Shown here: piece after piece, positions 22,074 through 34,283 of the stretch
Numbering within the stretch: the first letter of the stretch is position 1
Layout: each line of letters opens with the position of its first letter
NCBI GenBank assembly: GCA_010405405.1
Contig: MU004230.1
Span: forward strand, 2,749,744-2,813,743
Direction: 5' to 3'
From: Microthyrium microscopicum
Lineage: Eukaryota > Ascomycota > Dothideomycetes > Microthyriales > Microthyriaceae
Length of the DNA stretch: 64,000 nucleotides
Notes under the pieces: generated by a model
The model's database searches: none
What the model was told of the DNA's origin: nothing
The model's input: the letters and a program-made list of their open reading frames with translations, nothing else
Translations under genes and position numbers: made by a program

Positions 22074-22751
22074 CTAGAGACTCGCCATAACCGCCGCAAC
22101 AGACACCAACCCCACCGCACTCCACGTCCATGCAACACTACCCGACGCAGCCATACCCGTAGCCCCCGTCGAATTCCCGCTCGCCGCCGCGCCTGTAGCC
22201 TTCGCTCCACTCGAACTCGCACTCGTGCCCGTCGCCAACTTATCCAAGCCTCCCGTAATCGTCACAGGCATAAGCGTCGCACTCGCCGCATCAACCGTAC
22301 TCGTCGTAACGCCCGGATCATTCGCGCCACTACCTCCAAAGCTCTCCGTGCACACCACCTGCCCGCTCGCACCACTAGAAGAAGGAAGCACACAATTTAT
22401 GCTAGCAGTGAACTCCCCTTCCTCCACCATACTGATGATCCAGGTAGATTTATTGCTCACGGTGACGTTTGCGCCGGGTCCAAGACCACAGTCTGAGGCG
22501 TCGGTGTTGGGTGGGCAGTTGATGGAGTAGGCGGTGACGGAGGGGTTGGCGCTGATGACGGAGCCGACGATGGGGAATTGGTCGGCGTCGGGGAAGAAGA
22601 TTGATAGGGTGGTGGTTGGGCCGGTGGGGGAGAATGACGAGGATGATGTTGTGCTGGAGAAGAGACTGCCGCGGGAGGCGGTTGATGTTATGGTTTGCGC
22701 GCTGGAGAGGGCGGCCAGGGAGAGGAGGGTTGTTAGAAGGGTGGATGGCAT
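22074..22751 (-). CDS. Predicted GPI-anchored cell-surface protein
   Basis: Intronless frame of 225 aa. Residues 1-19 are a signal peptide (MPSTLLTTLLSLAALSSAQT, cleavage near SSA/Q). A Ser/Thr-rich stretch follows, then a ~100-residue globular part with four cysteines (ending INC, DCG, INC and VCT) that probably form two disulphides, and N-glycosylation sequons NVT, NKS and NST. Residues ~170-205 are Ser/Ala/Gly/Thr-rich, and the C-terminus is hydrophobic (WTWSAVGLVSVAAVMASL) behind small residues, which fits a GPI-attachment signal. Many ascomycetes have such small wall or membrane proteins of unknown role. I recognise no named domain. The opposite strand is open over much of the same DNA, a side effect of its skewed composition. 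Confidence 0.85.
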   Translation of the reverse strand: MPSTLLTTLLSLAALSSAQTITSTASRGSLFSSTTSSSSFSPTGPTTTLSIFFPDADQFPIVGSVISANPSVTAYSINCPPNTDASDCGLGPGANVTVSNKSTWIISMVEEGEFTASINCVLPSSSGASGQVVCTESFGGSGANDPGVTTSTVDAASATLMPVTITGGLDKLATGTSASSSGAKATGAAASGNSTGATGMAASGSVAWTWSAVGLVSVAAVMASL

Positions 22752-23413
22752 TTTGGCGGTTGTGGTTTATTACGAGTGGTATAAGATTCAGTTCAAAAGA
22801 GCGTAGAGAAGAAAAATGCGAACGATGGTAGGCGTAAGCAAAATGTGCGATTTGATGTAACCTAAAGCGAATGAAGGTGAGAGAGAAAAGTTACGCGACT
22901 TGAGGGATGAGGGACGTTAAGTATTAGCAAGGACCCACCGGGGTTCAGCGTAGCGTCGGAGGCAAACTTACAAATACAAGCCTCGACATGATTCAGCGAT
23001 TTCACGATGCAGAAGAGAGATGATGGGAGCGCGACTTTGAGAGAAAAGGAGTGGTATGAGACTAGGATCAGAAATGATCTCCAACGCCATTGACTTGGCA
23101 GCCTTGCCAGCATCCGACTTGTCCAATCAAGATCAATATATTCGTGACTGGATCCGGGTAATGGCCAACGGTTGAGAGCCGTTGGAAAAGCCCCTTTTGC
23201 GATCCATGCTAGTTGCATCCTAAAATAGGATTTTCTTTTGCTGGGGCATGCAAAAGGAGGCTGAGATTGGCTCAAGGATTGCAATAAGAAATAGGCTAAC
23301 AGCTTTTTCACTTGGAGGATCTCAGCTCTTCGCTACAGCAGAGTATGAAACTTATGATAGTGAATCGATACAAGATCTTTCATGACCCGCTTGATATCAA
23401 CGAGCAAAGTATA
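22752..23413. other. Spacer between the GPI-protein start and the UTP12 stop
   Basis: 662 bp, both neighbours on the minus strand. It should contain the promoter of the GPI-protein gene and the 3' UTR of UTP12. A 149-codon minus frame at 22862-23311 has no domain and looks fortuitous. Confidence 0.55.
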
Positions 23414-26348
23414 TCAACCTATATCTACAAATGCCCTTTTCTTCCCGCTACTCGCCACATCATCAGCTTCCACATCTTCCAGGGTCGATATGCCTTTCTC
23501 TCTCGCTCTATCCTCAATACACTTGAGCGCCGCCAGATTGAAGCCCAACACATCCTTAACCTCACCCAGTGTCGCTCTGAGCTCCCGCCGAATCGTCTCC
23601 AACGACGCCTTAAGCTCCCTGCTTGTGACAATCTGCTTCTGATGCGTCTTGATCATGAAAAATAGTACCCGACACACGAGCGTCACATCCCGCTGCTTTG
23701 TCACCCAAATGCTGATGAAGGTGAGCAGCGCTGGCAGTACCGAGAATGGTAATACTAGCAATGCATCTTGTAATTGAGCGGCGGGTATCTTGGCGAAGGT
23801 GTTGAGAACGTGTCGTTCTGCGCTGATGAAGCCGAGAGCCATGAACAGCGGATCGCGTTGAGGTGGCGCCATCTTCGGATTCACTGCTTTTTGGCGCTCC
23901 CACGCTTGTACGGTGGCTAGGTCTTCCATGCCGAGCTCCAAAGCTTCCATGATCTTTTCTCCAGCAGTGAGTGTAGCGACTGTTTGCTTGGAAGCAGCGA
24001 CAGCAGCATCTTCATCAGCGTTGCCGTCCATGTCGTCATTGTCGAGAGAGGTGGTGAGGGTTGACTCATATAGTTCTTCCATTTCACGCTCGCGCTCTTC
24101 TTCCAGAAAGATGGGTTCATCAGTCAAATTCCAGATGCGTATACTCTTGTCATGGGAGGCGGTGACAAAGAAATCGCCCGTCCGACTGACTGCGAGAGCC
24201 CATATTTCGCTGTGATGCCCGCTGAGTTTTTGGACTTGTTCAAATTTGTCGCCGTCCCAAGTCTTGACGGAGCGGTCTTTGCTGGCGCTGAAGAAAAAGT
24301 GACCTTCTTCTGGGGTGGCTGGTTCTTGGATAAACTTGACGTTCATGATACTGTCGTTGTGGCCGAATAAGGCCTTGTGGCAATCGCCAAAGTCTAGGCC
24401 CCAAAGCCGGATGTTTTTATCAGCGCTGGATGTGGCTATTAGTTTGCTGTCAGATGATATTGACATGCTTATTGCGGGAAGTCGATGACCGTAGAGATTG
24501 AGAAACAGTTTGAGGGTGTCGGTGAAGAATACTTTGACGGTATTATCTAAAGTTGCAACAGCCAGGAGTCGGGAGTCGGGAGAGAAGCAGAGGCTGAGGA
24601 TATCATCGTTGACCTTGAGGGATCTTGTGTGCGTGAGTTTGAGTCGAGGAGTGGTTCTTTTTGTTCCAGGAATATCTTCTTGAACAATGTCAAAGTTCCA
24701 AAACTTTGCTGTCTTGTCTGCTCCGCCAGTCACACATGATTTGCCATCAGGATGGACCTGCAGTGACCATATCGAGGCTTCATGTGCTTGTATGCTTTCA
24801 ATCAGAGTCGACGAGGCAATATCGAAGAGCTCAATCTCTCCTGTTTTGGTACCGACAACAACTATCTTGTCACCAGGCAGGAAAGCGCAACATAGAGCAT
24901 AGCCACAATCTAACGTTCTCAAACAAGCTCCAGTCTTGACATTCCATATCTTCAGCAAACCACTTGAAGCAGTTGCAAGCATTCGGTCATCCGAGCTGAG
25001 TGAAACAGCTCGAACATCGGTCCTATGGCCAGGACTGTCAATGGAATATGTTCTTGTATAATCGGACCCCTCTTCCGCTTTCGCTTTTCGCTTTTCAGAC
25101 TCGATGGCTATGATGTCGTAAACCTCTATCGAGTTATTGCCGCAAGCAGCTGTCAGTTGCACCATCTTGCTGGATTTCTTGTCGATCCAGTCTATCGCGC
25201 TGACCTTGCCACCTGTCCGCACAATTGTGTATGGAACAAAGTATTCCGTAATCGCAGGTGCTTGATCTTCTTCGTGGTCTCCATTGGTCATGGCTGTATC
25301 ATCGTCGCCATTAGTTTGTCCTGCCTTTTCTCTCTTTCTCCGCTTCTTTCTCTGCATGCTCTTCTGTACTTCGGTCTCAGAACGTATTCTCCATACCTCC
25401 ACAGCTTTCTCAGACCCGTAGACAGCAAAGTAATCGGCCTTGGGATGAAATATAACGCCAGTCGTCCTCTCTTTGCTTTGCCGAAATATGATGCCTCGAT
25501 CTTGTAAAACTCGAGGTCTCTCTTTCCCATCCACTCCATTATGCGTGAATTGTGCGGCTTGTACATTAACAGACCAGACTTTCAGCTCTCCGTCATTTCC
25601 CGCAGTTATACATCCACTCATGTCCGGCGTAACACCCATTGCCCAGCATTCTCCGTTGCTTTGCGCAACATGCGTCTCCAGACAGTGTTGCGAAGCCACG
25701 TCCCAGAATTTGATTGTTGCATCTTTACTGGCCGAGAGTATGAACGAGTACTCCTCTGAGGTCTGCTCCTCCGAGTCCTCCTCCTCTTCAGATTCGCCCG
25801 ATGAGATCCATGACAAAGACACCACCTGATCCTTATGCCCTCGAAGTTTGAATAAGCCAACCTCCGCCACAAGATCCCATATAATTATATCAGTGTCCTT
25901 TGCGCCGCTAGCCAATCGAGCCCCAGACTGATCAAATGCGAGCGTAGTCACCGCAGACTTGTGCCCATTGAAGCTTATAACAATCGATTCGATCCGCGAG
26001 TCCCAGACTTTGATAGTCCCATCATCGTACCTGTCAAAAACCCATCAGCATTCGCACCTTCCAGAAAATGCGCCGTCACAAAACTCACCCAACAGCATAG
26101 ATATCCGGATCCGCGCCACTTTTCGTCAAAGCAGTGACTTGCGCGCTAGTGTTGACATCGCTCCATCGACTAACAAGTTGTCCTTTCTTGATATCCCATG
26201 TCAAAACATGCTCATTTGCGCCCACAACAGCGAGTCCAGGTCCAGTGGCGCGGGAGGAGGAATCGGCGACGGAGACGATGTTCGAGAGACTAGAGGCTAC
26301 GAGGCCAAAAGTCTGGGACAGCTCATATTTGCTGTATGTTCGTACCAT
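23414..26348 (-). CDS. UTP12: U3 snoRNP / SSU processome WD40 protein UTP12 (DIP2, WDR3)
   Basis: Component of the UTP-B part of the small-subunit processome, acting in the nucleolus on 18S rRNA maturation. Exon 1 is 26348-26089 and exon 2 is 26030-23414 (intron GTGAGT...CAG); 958 aa, close to the yeast protein. Tandem WD40 repeats fill residues ~20-740 in two propellers, with repeated GH...W/D-type units such as LASGAKDTDIIIWDL, CVTGGADKTAKFWN, IATSSADKNIRLWGL and VTASHDKSIRIWNL. The C-terminal Utp12 domain (~780-940) follows a Glu-rich linker (EEEREREMEELYEST). An acidic EEEEDSEEQ insertion and a basic RKKRRKRE stretch lie in loops of the first propeller. The start ATG is 105 bp from a hAT transposon border. 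The coding sequence shows no RIP-type damage. Confidence 0.95.
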
Positions 26349-26453
26349 GGCTGGTTTGGTGGGTGGTTGGAAAGTTCACAAGTTGGTTGGTCGCAAAAAA
26401 AATTGGAGGGGACGTGAGGGGCGGCCTCTTCGCGCTAGGAATTTGACAGAAGG
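26349..26453 (-). promoter_or_regulatory. Truncated native upstream region of UTP12 next to a transposon
   Basis: Only 105 bp of ordinary-composition DNA remain between the UTP12 ATG and the hAT terminus; the last 8 bp are the transposon target-site duplication. The core promoter must lie here or initiate within the transposon. The pre-insertion continuation of the promoter is probably the ordinary-composition DNA that resumes at 42973. Confidence 0.6.
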
Positions 26454-26476
26454 CAAGGTTGGCAAACTAGTTAGTA
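26446..26476. repeat. hAT left border: 8-bp TSD plus 23-bp terminal inverted repeat
   Basis: ACAGAAGG (26446-26453) is directly followed by a 23-bp terminal repeat beginning CAAGGTTGGCAAAC (26454-26476). Its exact reverse complement ends at 42964, and ACAGAAGG recurs directly after it. An 8-bp duplication is characteristic of the hAT superfamily. Confidence 0.95.
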
Positions 26477-26690
26477 TAGTCTAGTACTAGTACTAGTAGG
26501 ACTAGTATCTAGTATTAAAAGTAGCTACTAGTACTAATTAGTCTAGGGATACTCTAGTACTAGTACTAGTACTATACTAGTCTAGTATTTTATAATACTA
26601 ATTAGACTAGTACTATAGTATACTACTAGTATACTAGTACTAGTTCTATACTAGTTTTATAAATAGATTAGGTAATATTATAGGCTAAAA
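26470..26690. repeat. Left subterminal CTAGTA-rich repeats of the hAT element
   Basis: Dense short repeats of CTAGTA/TACTAG with many overlapping palindromic hexamers ACTAGT. The same motif cluster lies inside the right terminus. Subterminal repeats often serve as transposase-binding sites in hAT elements; that role is inferred. Confidence 0.75.
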
Positions 26691-28069
26691 AATACATTAT
26701 TTAATTTAGTATTTTACGTAGAATATAATAGTGTTATTCGTTTTAATAGGCGCTAACTAGTTCTAGAGTTATTTAACTTTAAAGTTAGAGCTTTTTTTTT
26801 TTATTAAAAAATAAAGCTTAAATAATTACTAGAGTAGTTAGTTTTTAATTTTAAGTAATTATTTTTTAGGTATAGCCTCCTAGAATTATACCTAATAGAA
26901 TACAAAAAGAATTAGAACTAAATACTATTATTATAAGTTTTAATACAAATAATTAGATATTAAGAGTATAAATATAATAGATAAAAAGAATAAAGTTAAC
27001 TAAAATACTATATTTAACTTAACTATACTAGAAATTACTATTTTTAAGTAAACCTATATATAGTTCGATTCGTTATAGCGTAATGAGTATACTTAGAGTA
27101 TTAGTTTTATATAATACTTACGTAATAAAGATATATTAAATATATTAGTAATAAAAATTAATATTTATAATAAAAAAGTAAGTAAATAGTAGAAATAAGT
27201 CTTTTAATTATAGTTTTTTAAATAAATCTTAGCTACATTATAAATATATATAAATTCTATATAAAACTATATATCTATTTTATCTTATCTAAGCTTATTT
27301 AGTATTTAAAAAAACTTTTTATTATTTCTAAGTTTCTTAAATACTACTAAGAGTTATAATACTTAAGATATAAAACCTATATTATTATATAAAGCTATTT
27401 TAGGGCTATATAATAATATAGAATTTCCTATATATTTGCTATCTAATTTAATTCTAGATTCAAAATATAAAATACTACTTTATATAGTAAAACTTTAAAC
27501 TATCTTTTATTATTATTTTAAAACTATTTATATAACTACTAAAACTAAACATCTATAAACTATACTATATATTATTATGTACCTTAAAGCCTACTCTATC
27601 TAATAATCTAACTTATCTTTCTTAAATATACACTTATTACTAGTTATATTTTAAATACGTTTTTTTTATTTTTATAATTAACCTACTTATTAGAGTAAGA
27701 TAAGCTATGATTTAATATATAATTTATAAAGAATAAATATAAGTAGTAGATTTCTAAATTTTAATGTAATATAACTAGCTATAAGTATTAATATCTATTA
27801 AAAGTTAAACGTAAATCTTTAAATTAGTATATAAATTTATAAGTTCTTTATATTAGGATTTTAACTACTTTTACTATATTATATTAAATAATCTATATAC
27901 TACAAAACTTAAATCTATACTACTACTCTATACTCTAATACTTAATAATCTTATACTTATTTTTACTTTTAATAATAATATTTTAGTTTTAACTAATCTT
28001 TTTATATTTTCTATTTAAACTAATACCTATAACTTCCTAACGCCTAAAAGATAAACCTAACTAACTCTA
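26691..28069. other. AT-rich hAT left arm without recognisable gene
   Basis: 1.4 kb of RIP-type DNA between the subterminal repeats and the 3' end of the transposase remnant. No domain, palindrome or border seen. Probably 3' non-coding part of the hAT. Confidence 0.5.
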
Positions 28070-29141
28070 CTACATTAATAATTACTCTCTACCTCACTTT
28101 CACTACTATCCTCATTTCTAGATTTATATAATAATAATTTTTCAAACTTATTAATATCTGCTAATTTCTAGTTTTTAAGCTAAATAATCCTTTTACTAGT
28201 CTTTACTAGTAGTTTATTTCTATTATTTAAAATAATATCTGCTCCAATACTAAATATACTTTTAGCACTAGTAGAAGTACTAGGTATTATTAAGTATTTT
28301 TTAGCTAAATGAAATAAAATAGGAAATTGATTTTGGTTTTTAACCTAGTAATCTAAAGGGTGTTTTTTAGGATGCTTACGTTCTTGTCCTAAATAACGAA
28401 TATACTCTTCTTTAGTAGTAGTAGTATTATCGTTAGTAATAGGAATAAAAAACGTATTTTCATTATCATCTAAAATAGGATCTAAATTACTACTTTCTTA
28501 ATTTAAAGAAGTAGGATTTAGTTTTATTTTAGCTAAATTATACTCTTCTTCAAATAAATTAGTAACGTCTATTAAAATCTAAGGATAGTAAAATAATAAG
28601 CTACGAGGATTATTTGTAAAGTGTATTGTTTTATATCTAGGATCTAAAATCAAAGCTATAATAAAAGGTTTTAGATTTTCTACTACTTCTCGATTTATAA
28701 TCTTATAAGGATAGTATTCTTCTAGCTTATTAAGGCCTTCCTTAATAGCATTAATAAAGTATTTACGCTTAGGATAATCTTCTAATATAATAGAGTTAAG
28801 AGACATAGAAAATTTAAGCATTTAATCTTCTAAATTTTTAAATAGTTAATAAACATGTAAAAGCGTTTAATTAACTGTAGTATAAATCTGCCCTTATAAA
28901 ATAATGGTAGAGGTTTCAAAATAGCCTAAAATGTTCTTTAAATGCTTTAATGCTAGCTAATTAGCTTTATTAAATATAAACTTCTTAAACTTTTTATCTT
29001 TAGTATTAGTAAAGACGTATTCAACATAAGGTTTAAGTTTAAAAAAACAATTTAGAGTATAATACGTAGAATTCCATCTAGTATTATTATCTATAGGTAT
29101 TTTAGTTATTTTAATATCTTTGTCTAGTATCCCTCTTTTAA

Positions 29142-29363
29142 TATAAGGAATCCTTATAGGTTTGGTGTTTTAGTGTTAGATCTAGAGATCTAATCCTACA
29201 GATAAGATCTCTTTATCCCGTTTAGGGTTAGTGTGTCTAAGGATCTCCTAGGCCCTATATCTTTATATTTATAGCTCTATCTTTAGATCTCCTCTCTTCG
29301 TACGTAGATTCTATAATATTAGCTATATTCTACTCGCCTAATTATGCCTAATAGCTCTTTATA
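29142..29363 (+). repeat. 5' LTR of Ty3/gypsy family A copy 1
   Basis: 222 bp, closely similar to the LTRs at 37805-38026, 48855-49075 and 63694-63914. The intact ends read TGTAAGG at the start and CCTTACA at the end in the better-preserved copies. Confidence 0.9.
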
Positions 29364-32300
29364 TAATCTATGTACCTCTATACTAAAAAATAACTCTATA
29401 CGTTTATTACGCATTACTAAATTGCTACTAGCTAAAGTTGTACTTAAATCTGCTAAATAATAACAATATATTAGTAGTACTACTCTTAGTTAGGATTAGT
29501 GCTATTTAGATCCTTATAAAAGGTACTAGTAAAAGCTATAAATACCTAATTAAATAAACGCTTTTTTAGCGTTATTTACTAGAATAAAGAGCATAAAGTA
29601 GTTAAAGCGTTTACTCTACTATGTTCTTCTACTAATAATCTATAGAGGCATTTCTATATCCTCTCTACTTACTATCTACTTATATATACCTTATCTCTTG
29701 TCTAAAAATATCTATTATTCTATTATCTTAGTTCTAATAATAATAGAAATAATATTACTATAGATTCTTAGAATAATTAGCGCGTTAATTATAGTATACT
29801 ACCTTATCCTCTTTATCTTAAATATAAATACTTATAATCTTATTTACTAAAGCGCTCTCTACTTCTTTATAACTTATATAGATACTTTTTAAAGGCTATA
29901 TTAGTTATATTAGATATAAAAGCTAATTAGATATTAACTTTATAGTTAACCCTTTAATATAAACTACTTAATATCTAAGATTCTATTAAACTCCTTTTAA
30001 TACCTAAAAAGAATAAAAGACTCTTTAATAATAAAGATGCTAAATTCTTATATTAGAACCTTATAGATATCTATAAAGTAGAAAAAGCTTTTAAAGTAAT
30101 ACTTATTGTAGTATTAATAAAAGAGCTAGAATTAAAGAAAAAGGTATTAATCTTTAATACTACTTAGATTGCTAGCCTTTTTGTAATAAAAGTAATTAAA
30201 GGAAAAGAATATATAATAGAAGCGTTAAATAATAGTAAAGTACGTCTTCTAAAAGATATATAATTCTAGTTAGATTTACTACTTAGTTGACCTAACCCTC
30301 TAAACATCTTTCTAGGATTCCTTTTCTATTTACTTATTATATCTATAGACCTAAACTACTAGGTTACTCTATTAGTAGTAGATAAGCCTTTATTTATATA
30401 GGCCTTATATAGAATTAGACTAAAATAAGGAAAATAAGTATTAATAATTTACTAAGACGAAATAAACCTATTAAACCTAGTATAAGATTAATATCTTACT
30501 ATTAAAGGGGAGGATTTCCTATATTATTATATTAAATCTAGCTATTCTAAAGATTTCTTTAAATAACTTTATATTATGTTAGTAATATTATAGACTATAA
30601 CTCTTTGCTATTAGTCTTTAAGATTAGTATAGGATACTATTATAAAGAACTTCTTAGAATTAAACTTTAATATAACTTATCTTAAGAAGTTATTTAAAAC
30701 CTTATAGGAAAAAGCTATAAATTAGTAATAGTTAATAGAGGATATTTAAGCCTATATTAACTAACTATAATATAACTATACTATTAAATTAAATATAGTA
30801 TACTAGTTAGAATAATAAACTATTATAAAGCTAGAGACTAAATAAGCTACTAACCTTTAATATTAAGAATTAGTTAACTTACTATGTACTAAGGTTACTA
30901 AACTAGAAGAATAGCTATAAGTAGTATTAGTTATAGTACTACTACCCTATATTAATTATAAAGATTTAGAAGATAATACTATTCTAAGTTATTATATATT
31001 AAACTCTATACGTTTAGTAGTATTAAGTAATATCTAATTTATAAGAATGTAATATCTAACCCTATTATTAACTACTATAAGCGTAGTAAGTAGTTATTCT
31101 TATTTTAAGAAACTTAGCGACTTTACTAGAATTAATATAACTAAGTATAAGATATAGAAGGAGAAGATACTTAACGTTTTACTTAATAATAAGGTATATT
31201 TATACGTCTTAATAAAGAAGAAAAAGATTAAATTTATTTATTAACGCCTTATTAGTACTACTTATAACCTTGCCGTTATTTAAAAAGGTAGAGAATTAAA
31301 AAACCTATATAAGTATATAAATAAAATATAAGCTAATTTAGATAGCTACTTTTATTCTAAAAATAGTTTTAAAGACGCTAAAGCTTAGTTAAAATTACCT
31401 AAAGCGAAAATGAAGGATTCTAAGACTCTTTAAGGATTTTTAAGATAATTTAAAGCTAACTCTATAGATATAGAACTTAATAAACGTAAGAAGATTATTA
31501 AACTTAAAAATCTAATCCTAAAAAAGTTTATAAACTTCTTAGTAGCTTATAATATTAAAGACTTTACTACCTTTTATACTTAATTCTATAACGTTAGTTA
31601 TTATATTAACTATAAACTAAATACTAATGCAAATTTAAATAATAGTAACCTATATTAGAATAACTTACGTTAGAGAAATAATTAATCTTCTAATTAAGGA
31701 AGTAATACTAACGCTAAAAATAATAATATTTCTTAACCCCTAGATATATTTTAAGTACTAAAGACTAAGAAACGTTATATTTATTATAATAAAAAAGAAT
31801 ATCGTACTAATACTAAGAACCTACTTTATAAAAATTAAGAGCTATTGTTTAATTAGAAGATTAAAGCTAAAGTTGCTTAACTAGCTATAGTATTTACGCG
31901 CGTACGTTAAGATTAATAGCTCTTTATTAAGAAAGCTTAAGATAAAGATAACTATTATTTATTAAACTAGATACTTCTTTGCTAAGCTATAAGAAAGAGC
32001 TAAATAAGAATAAAGTACAAAATAAATAAAAGAAACGTTAGAATAACTAACTTAACGTATAACTACCTAATATTAAAACTAATAAGCAAAAAGCTAAGAA
32101 GACCTTTTATAAGAATAAGGAGATTATTATTAAATATCTATATTATTATATTAAGCGCCTTAAATATAAAGAAGTAGTTTGTAAGAGACGTATTATACTA
32201 GTATACTCTTAAGCTATCTATATATTACTAGCTTTTATTATACCTATAATATAGCTAAAGGATATTAAAAAGAAAGACCCTATTATTAAATCCTAATAGA

Positions 32301-34205
32301 CTATAGTAAAGTAAGTTTACGTCCTATATAGTAAAGCATATTCTAATATAGGTATCCTAATTAATATAGGTAGTAGCGCTATAAGTATTATTAATTCCTA
32401 CTATTTATAATAATATAGTATACTAATATTTAACCTTACTTAACCTTAAATTATTAAGCTTACTAATAGTAAGTCTATTTCTATAGTTAATAAGGCTATC
32501 CTTATTAATATTCGTATTAGCTACTATGTTAAATAACTTAGTTATTTTGTTATAGAAGTTACCTTGTACGACCTAATATTAGGAGCGCCTTAGATAGATT
32601 AATATAAAGTTAATCTCTATAGGGAATTAAGAATCTTAACCTTTAGTAGTATATAATATATTACTAATTATATTATATTACATTACTTAATATCTATAGA
32701 TCTAAAAGGACGTATAATTAATCTTCTTTTTCCTAATAATATAGACATTACGTTTATATTAGCTATAGTATTTAAGAAGCTTTTAAAGCGTAAAGACGCT
32801 ATTATTAATGCCTTTTAGCTAGAAGATTTTAAGAAAATAAAAGATAATAGAATAATAGATAAGGATAATAATAATGGAGAAATAATAAACCTCTCTATTT
32901 ACGCTATCTCTAAAGAGGATTATATTAAATAATAGGATAAGTAGAATAGCCTATATATATTATAAGAAGAAATACTAAAGCTTATTCTAGAGAAATTCTA
33001 ATAATACTTTAAGGTTTTTAACCTAAAACGAGCTAATACTCTTATACTATATTAAGGCAAATTTAATTATACTATTAACCTTATCCTAGACGCAAAAATA
33101 CTAAAACGTTATTCTATCTTAATATCCCTAAAGTAGGCATTAGTAGTAAAGTAATATATAGAGTAATTATTATTATTAAATCTTGTTTATTGTCTTTCAG
33201 CTACGCTAATGGGCTATGCAGACGCTACTCTTAATAAGCGGGTAAAAACCCTTATCTAATCAGCCGATCTACCCGAATCTAGCCGAGCCGGCTCACTCCA
33301 GGCCTGAGGCCTAGTCCGGCTTCGGCTAATCCCTACATGTTCGGCAAACCGAGGCGCTAACTACATAAGGGAAAACCCCGCTGTCGTGTTCCGTGGGCCG
33401 ATCCGTGCCAAGGCCGTTAATACTATGCCAAGCCCCATCGGCTTCCCGAGCCACGGAAGCATTGGTGGGTCGGGAGAGCCGAATTCCGGGTAGTATCCAA
33501 CCGCGGCACCTCTCCAGGCCGGTATCCGTTACGGGTTATTGTTCTTCCGTTCGGTCCACTGCTTCAAGTTCTTGAAGTTGCCGATGTTGTCGTCCCCCGA
33601 GGGGCCGAGATTCCTTCCTTGTTATTGTGTTAGATCCCTCCATTCGTGCCGCAATACCGAGTCCGAGGCAGCGCCGACGGTCTGCCGAGAGCTATCCGTC
33701 TACGCTGTGCTTCGCTTTCGAGCCGAGATCCAGGTCCTTCGGCTCGGCGTGTTCTGGGTCACCTCCCCCGAGTCTGCCGGCTTATTCCTGTAGCGCCGTG
33801 TTTGTGCCGACCCGAGGGCACCGTACTTACCGAGCCGTGGTGTCCTGGATCCCGTGATTTACTGCCGTGTCGTTCGGTCCGATCTTTGCCTTAACCGATT
33901 GCGGCTAGATTTCGGGCTTACTAAGCCAAGGCCGCTCCTCCGATCTAATTGCCAAGAGCCGTAAAAGAATTGGCTTCGGCATGCCGAATTTGCTGCGCTT
34001 CGGCGATGTTGTGGCTTTGTTTGTGTGTGGCTTTGCGTGCCGTGTGGCTGGTTTCCAATCATGTGATTTTTGACGCTAGTCCGTTATTGTTGGTGGGGCT
34101 TCGACAAGGATGATCTTGTGGCTGCATACAGCGGTCACGTGATACAAAAATTTGCACCTTCCGCGACGTATTAAAAAGAGCTGTAGCTCGTCCTCCACAC
34201 CTGCT

Positions 34206-34229
34206 AAAAAGGGAAGGATAACCTTCCCT
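34206..34229 (-). terminator. Hairpin with flanking T-runs downstream of the tRNA-like gene
   Basis: On the minus strand an 8-bp perfect stem AGGGAAGG/CCTTCCCT with a 4-nt loop is bounded by TTTTT on both sides. T-runs of four or more stop RNA polymerase III, so a transcript begun at the tRNA-like promoter should end here or at the earlier TTTT near 34250. Functional role is inferred. Confidence 0.5.
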
Positions 34230-34283
34230 AAAAAGGGGTGAACGTGGCTTTAAAAGCGAGTAACGATTGCCTTTTTGGGGTGG

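Noticed and set aside
22225-22831. Long plus-strand frames over the GPI-protein gene
   Set aside because: They mirror the minus-strand gene, which has a signal peptide, cysteines and a GPI tail, whereas the plus translations are Arg-rich or featureless.
22862-23311. 149-codon minus-strand frame between the GPI-protein and UTP12 genes
   Set aside because: No recognisable domain; the hydrophobic start is not followed by a secreted-type protein.
1-26400. Secondary-metabolite or pathogenicity gene cluster
   Set aside because: The genes are mainly conserved housekeeping functions; no synthase, transporter or cluster regulator is present.
33393-34062. Several 60-85-codon frames in the GC-normal insertion
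   Set aside because: Frames on both strands overlap each other and the products are Arg/Ser/Pro-rich without domains; GC-rich DNA opens frames by chance.
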